This document shows positions 1-64,000 of a stretch of 64,000 bases of DNA, one piece after another. The position numbers and the translations under genes were made by a program. Position 1 is the first letter of the stretch; the number at the start of each line of letters is the position of its first letter. The notes below the pieces were generated by a model. It was not told the origin of the DNA. It did not search any database and was given only the letters and a program-made list of their open reading frames with translations. This stretch comes from Ptiloglossa arizonensis (Eukaryota; Arthropoda; Insecta; Hymenoptera; Colletidae), in contig NC_135050.1 of assembly GCF_051014685.1 (NCBI RefSeq), positions 1,364,001 through 1,428,000 on the forward strand, read 5' to 3'.

Positions 1-62478
<62,478 letters not shown>

Positions 62479-62551
62479 GGTTGCTTCTGTATTAGTACGT
62501 CACTAATCTTATCTGTTCAATGGTTGTCCACGTTCATTCACACTATAGTTT
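62479..62551 (-). other. SERCA: SERCA 5' UTR part of exon 1, with a probable UTR-intron acceptor
   Basis: Reading towards the start codon there is a well-formed acceptor, acgtttgtattgcag, ending at 62552, which predicts that the start-codon exon begins at 62551. The 73-nt leader holds one upstream ATG: a short uORF of six codons plus stop at 62537-62517, ending about 38 nt before the real start. That an intron interrupts the 5' UTR is inferred from the acceptor and from the strong donor at 63083. A simple unspliced leader cannot be excluded. Confidence 0.55.
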
Positions 62552-62819
62552 CTGCAATACAAACGTAACTTGAATTAGAACTAAATTAATCACCGGTGAA
62601 GTTGATTATTTACAAAGAGTGATTCGCACAGCATCGAGCAGAGATTAATGATACAAAATATAGATGATAAATGCACGGAACGATTATGCGAATAAAAAAG
62701 TGACAGTGCAACGATACAAATTATTAACCAAGCGAGGAGAAACGAACGTTTTCGTACACTCGATTTTCGATCGCGAAAGTACGATGGAAAAAGGAATACG
62801 AAGCTTCGATTATGAATGA

Positions 62820-63760
62820 TTCGCAATCGAAACGAACGAGTCACGCGCGTTCACCTAACCAGAGAACGGCATTGAAATAGTAATACCGAAAAAGCAAATT
62901 CGGACAAAGGACACGAGAACGAGTGCAACCGCGTGCACGCAGTATTCGTAAATCGTGTCGCAAATTGTCTCGGGTCGAAATCACGTCGAACTGGAAAAAG
63001 TTCGCGACGCGTGCACAACTTGACTTTCCTGGTTCGGTTCGAGTCACTTCGAGACGCAAGAACCGACGAAAAACAAAACTCACCAGAAACGGGTACGGAA
63101 TGTTCGTTGACGACGTGTCACAGAGAAATTACGTTACGGCTGCCGAATATTTAGGTTAGCTATAGGTCCCTAAAATGCACTCGAGCACACAAAAAAAAAC
63201 CAAGGAGAAAACGAACTGGCACGAACAAATTCGCCGGACGCCGATTACAATTGTCCTGCGGCCGGAACACGACGTATCATGACACGCGGGCACAGAAATT
63301 CGAGACGCACGTCATTTTCTTAACGGATATATTTCCCCTAAATGCTAAGCAAACCTCCTCTTCCGTGAGACTGACACAGCGAACGGCGAATCATTGCGCA
63401 CGTGCGCCACCTCGCGGAATGCGCCATTAACAAATTGAGCGCAGTTGCCACCGCGCCGTCTGCGATCGCATCAACGTAAATATCGGACGACGTCGCGAAT
63501 AACGTAACCGACTGTCGCGGTTCGTGCCCGATGCCTCGTCGCTTCCGAAGCGTGGAATTTCCGTGACAGACATTCGCACGTTTGTCGCGTATTTCACGAA
63601 ACGCGTGCCACGAACGGCGCGCCACGCCGCGGGGAAATGCGTGCAGGTCGCGCGAACCGAGCATGTGGAGCGACGCCATTGGCTGGACAGCGTTCGTGAA
63701 GTATGACGCGCTCGGCTATTTTCAGTCTTCTGCTAGTCTATTTCCTTGGCGCGTATTTTA
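62820..63760 (-). promoter_or_regulatory. CpG-rich candidate promoter / upstream 5' UTR exon of SERCA
   Basis: GC and CpG content rise clearly here against the AT-rich introns, most of all at 63390-63720. A consensus donor, tttctg|gtgagt, lies with its first intron base at 63083 on the minus strand; splicing it to the acceptor at 62552-62553 would remove a 532-bp UTR intron. A second, weaker donor-like site, AG|gtgaac, is near 62857. I see no clear TATA box, so the start site is unknown. Open frames in this stretch on both strands have arginine-rich, CpG-driven compositions and no family resemblance. Confidence 0.45.
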
Positions 63761-64000
63761 AGACATTCAAAGGACATTACTATATTGTCGTTATGTAACT
63801 GTTTGCTCTTATAATTTCATTTCGGAGAATTTTTAATGCCCGGTTCTCCGATGCTGTCCGTGTGTCTACCGAGGTGACAATTTCGTTACGATCGACACCG
63901 ACCGGAACCAAACGTACAAAGAAACGTTTGTTTCGTTGTCGGTTACGTAACGGTGGAGCCCGGGGGCTGGAAACTATGAAATTTTTCAAACCGATTATAT
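63761..64000. other. Upstream flank of SERCA, nothing recognised
   Basis: Return to average composition with a GC-richer tail near 63.95 kb. No exon, RNA gene or repeat could be supported. Confidence 0.3.

Overview
The window is animal nuclear DNA, most likely from an insect and probably a hymenopteran (bee, ant or wasp). The reasons are an AT-rich but CpG-rich non-coding background, GT-AG introns, many short TTAA- and TA-flanked transposon remnants, and a sarco/endoplasmic reticulum calcium ATPase that closely resembles insect SERCA. The order is inferred and cannot be proved from the sequence alone.

One protein-coding gene can be supported: SERCA, the P-type Ca2+ pump of the ER/SR membrane, on the minus strand. 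Six coding exons lie in the window and splice in a single frame: 62361-62478 (start codon), 17877-17894 (an 18-nt micro-exon), 4498-4580, 2533-2919, 737-1224 and 1-643. They encode residues 1-579. The residue count reproduces the mammalian SERCA1 numbering exactly at TGES 181-184, E309, D351, F487, K492 and K515. The last roughly 420 codons lie beyond base 1. The 5' UTR continues upstream of 62478, probably across a UTR intron with its acceptor at 62552-62553, and the CpG-rich stretch at about 62.8-63.75 kb is the best promoter candidate.

Layout by transcript order (right to left): promoter/5' UTR region 63.75-62.48 kb; exon 1; intron 1 of 44.5 kb; the micro-exon; intron 2 of 13.3 kb; then compact exons 3-6 separated by introns of 1578, 1308 and 93 bp. 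The two long introns make up about 90% of the window. They contain no other gene I can support. They hold TTAA-flanked piggyBac-type MITEs (12.7, 15.2, 25.1, 61.0 kb), mariner-type MITEs (6.3, 31.7, 38.0, 45.2, 51.1, 54.5 kb), a broken LINE 3' end (33.7-34.2 kb), a tRNA-Arg-like relic (31.3 kb), many minisatellites and local tandem duplications, a long inverted repeat next to the micro-exon (18.7/19.5 kb), and a long direct repeat near both ends of the long-intron region (4.9 and 60.0 kb). Several CpG-rich islets may be alternative promoters or enhancers.

No undescribed biological system was found. The points most worth following are the buried 18-nt exon, the inverted repeat just upstream of it, a candidate recursive splice site at 36524/36525, and the paired repeats at the two ends of the long introns.
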